DNA of 64,000 nucleotides from Caldilineaceae bacterium (GTDB lineage Bacteria; Chloroflexota; Anaerolineae; Caldilineales; Caldilineaceae): positions 62,001-126,000 of the forward strand of contig JAJDXQ010000013.1 in assembly GCA_022823185.1 (NCBI GenBank), written 5' to 3'. Below the pieces are notes generated by a model. The model was not told the DNA's origin. It made no database searches and saw only the letters and a list, made by a program, of their open reading frames with translations. Both the position numbers and the translations under genes were made by a program. Position 1 is the stretch's first letter, and every line of letters begins with the position of its first letter. Positions 62,602 through 64,000 of this stretch are shown here, piece by piece.

Positions 62602-63681
62602 TCAGTCCGCCAGGGTGTGTGGTTCGTTCAGATTGACGGGCGTCGTGTGCGCGTTCGGGGCGTTTGCGAGATGGGCGAAGCCATAGGCCCTGGAGACGAC
62701 GTAGAGCGGGCGGGCTTTGACGTCATCGTAGATGCGCGCCAGGTATTCGCCGATGACGCCCAGGAAGATCAGTTGAATGCCGCCGAGGAAGAGAACGGCG
62801 ACCAAGGTGGATGCCTGGCCGAAGAACGCGTTGTTTCCTGACAGGCGCAGGATGGTGGTCACGACGATCCCCAGCAGGCTGAGGAATGCGAGAAAGAAGC
62901 CGAAGTAGGTGCTGAGGCGAAGGGGGATATAGCTGAAACTGGTGATGGCATCCATCGTCAGGCGGAGCATTTTGCTGAGCGGATACTTGGTGTCGCCGGC
63001 AAAGCGTTCGGCGCGCTGGTACTCGATGCCGGTCTGGCGGAAGCCGACCCAGCTGCTGAGGCCGCGCATGAAGCGGTGTTTCTCGCGAAGGCGGCGCATC
63101 GTCAGGAGGACCTGGCGGTCGATGAGGCGGAAGTCGCCCGTATTCACGGGGATTTCGACATCGGTAATACGCCGGAGGAGGCGGTAGAAGGCTGTGGCCG
63201 TCCAGAGTTTGAAGCGGGATTCGCCCCGCCTGGTGGCGCGCACAGCGTAGACGACCTCAAAGCCTTCACGCCATTTGGCGAACATTTCCACGATCAGTTC
63301 GGGGGGATCCTGCAGATCGGCGTCGATGATCGCGATCGCGTCGCCTGTCGCGTAGTCCATGCCGGCGGTGATGGCGATCTGATGGCCGAAATTACGCGAG
63401 AAGTTGATAATTCTGACGCGCGGGTCCCGCTCTCGCAGAGAGAGCAGCAGCGTCAGAGAGGCGTCGCGGCTGCCGTCGTTGACGCAGATGAGTTCCCAAG
63501 GTTGACCGATGCCGCCAAGGACGGTTGTCATGCGCCGGTAGAGCTCGGGGATGACCTCCTCCTCGTTGAAGACGGGCACGATCACGGATATGACCGGACG
63601 CTGGCTGGGATCGGGCGCGCCGGGCTCGGCGGAGGGCCTGTGCGCTGTGTCGTGTGTCACGGTCTCGGTTTCAGGATTCAT
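62602..63681 (-). CDS. Family 2 glycosyltransferase, polyprenyl-phosphate sugar type
   Basis: A 359-residue membrane glycosyltransferase of the DPM1/GtrB type, which makes polyprenyl-phosphate-linked sugars for later transfer outside. The GT-A domain has [19 protein letters not shown], the [11 protein letters not shown] metal motif and [20 protein letters not shown]. Two C-terminal membrane helices follow (about 268-292 and 303-325). The ATG at 63681 is chosen because the open frame upstream is not protein-like; no clear ribosome-binding site. Probably cotranscribed with acpS. Confidence 0.93.
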   Translation of the reverse strand: MNPETETVTHDTAHRPSAEPGAPDPSQRPVISVIVPVFNEEEVIPELYRRMTTVLGGIGQPWELICVNDGSRDASLTLLLSLRERDPRVRIINFSRNFGHQIAITAGMDYATGDAIAIIDADLQDPPELIVEMFAKWREGFEVVYAVRATRRGESRFKLWTATAFYRLLRRITDVEIPVNTGDFRLIDRQVLLTMRRLREKHRFMRGLSSWVGFRQTGIEYQRAERFAGDTKYPLSKMLRLTMDAITSFSYIPLRLSTYFGFFLAFLSLLGIVVTTILRLSGNNAFFGQASTLVAVLFLGGIQLIFLGVIGEYLARIYDDVKARPLYVVSRAYGFAHLANAPNAHTTPVNLNEPHTLAD

Positions 63682-64000
63682 CGTCAGTTCAATGTTCGGG
63701 CGACGTTCCGCCAGAGAGTTGCGCTTGCATGGCTTGCGCAGGGGAATCGGCGCCGCAAACAGGCTGGTTGCGAAACCGGGCGGGAGCGTGCAACGGCAGT
63801 CACAATCGTACTGAAAACGCAAGATATGGTCAAGCGAAAGACGCGCGGCAGGGTTGAGGCGATGCGGGGTAGGGGCGCGGGGGGAGTGGGTCCTGGTTGC
63901 GTGTTCGGGGAAAATGGGCTACGATTTTCGGCGACGGGCCAGTTTCCGGACTGGCGACAAACCAAGCCAATTGCAGGTAAGGATGGGCGGGAGCCTGGGG
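63682..64000 (+). other. Right-end intergenic region with candidate promoter
   Basis: TTGCGT (63897-63902), a 17-base spacer and TACGAT (63920-63925) could form a plus-strand promoter for a gene that may start at the ATG at 63983, preceded by AGGTAAGG, but only six codons are visible. Nothing else recognised in this stretch. Confidence 0.25.

Overview
This 64 kb window looks like chromosomal DNA of a GC-rich, uncultivated Chloroflexota bacterium, most likely near Caldilineales/Anaerolineae. That placement is inferred from the many carbohydrate ABC importers whose binding proteins carry Tat-like RR leaders plus 'AACVPAA' lipoboxes, the shared importers without their own ATPase, the abundance of Gfo/Idh/MocA, SDR, phytanoyl-CoA dioxygenase and amidohydrolase genes, and the housekeeping set at the right end. 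No 16S or other decisive marker is present.

Layout. 0-5.3 kb (minus): end of a sialidase-like protein, then a sugar importer (binding protein, MalF, MalG types) and an IolE-like isomerase. 5.3-12.8 kb: small membrane protein; fused rhamnulose-phosphate-type aldolase/dehydrogenase; amidase and Kelch lipoprotein; oxidoreductase and TIM-barrel isomerase. 13.7-22.3 kb (plus): oligopeptide/oligosaccharide-type importer (binding protein, DppB, DppC) followed by two paralogous two-domain TIM-barrel proteins and a second oxidoreductase. 22.5-28.2 kb (minus): assimilatory nitrate reductase, nitrate transporter and ferredoxin-nitrite reductase. 28.3-31 kb: a three-gene cassette Uma2 nuclease / OLD-like AAA ATPase / TOPRIM DUF4276 protein, a candidate defence system. 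31-37.5 kb: one permease pair with two binding-protein paralogues, plus a second solitary Uma2 gene. 37.8-44.9 kb: catabolic genes (amidohydrolase, P-loop protein, mannonate dehydratase-like, hydroxyacid dehydrogenase, PhyH, SDR, FAH hydrolase). 45-46.6 kb: a BrnTA toxin-antitoxin pair between duplicated gene ends, and a DUF402 protein. 46.8-50.1 kb: third sugar importer. 50.7-56.9 kb: methyltransferase, cupin and a complete BMP-type (nucleoside/simple sugar) importer with its ATPase. 56.9-63.7 kb (minus): tRNA-Thr(CGU), EF-P, RuvA, RuvC, YebC, CTP synthase, AcpS and a GT2 glycosyltransferase.

How it works together: the left four fifths is an uptake-and-catabolism region for sugar derivatives, in which operons place the binding protein first, an intercistronic stem-loop next and permeases after. 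Importers other than the BMP system have no ATPase here and presumably share one encoded elsewhere. The accessory modules (nitrate genes, Uma2/AAA/TOPRIM, BrnTA) sit beside degraded 3' ends of neighbouring genes, which suggests insertion with duplication. The two Uma2 genes share one promoter cassette with a GAAC-N4-GTTC palindrome over the -10, resembling a Gram-positive-type LexA box.
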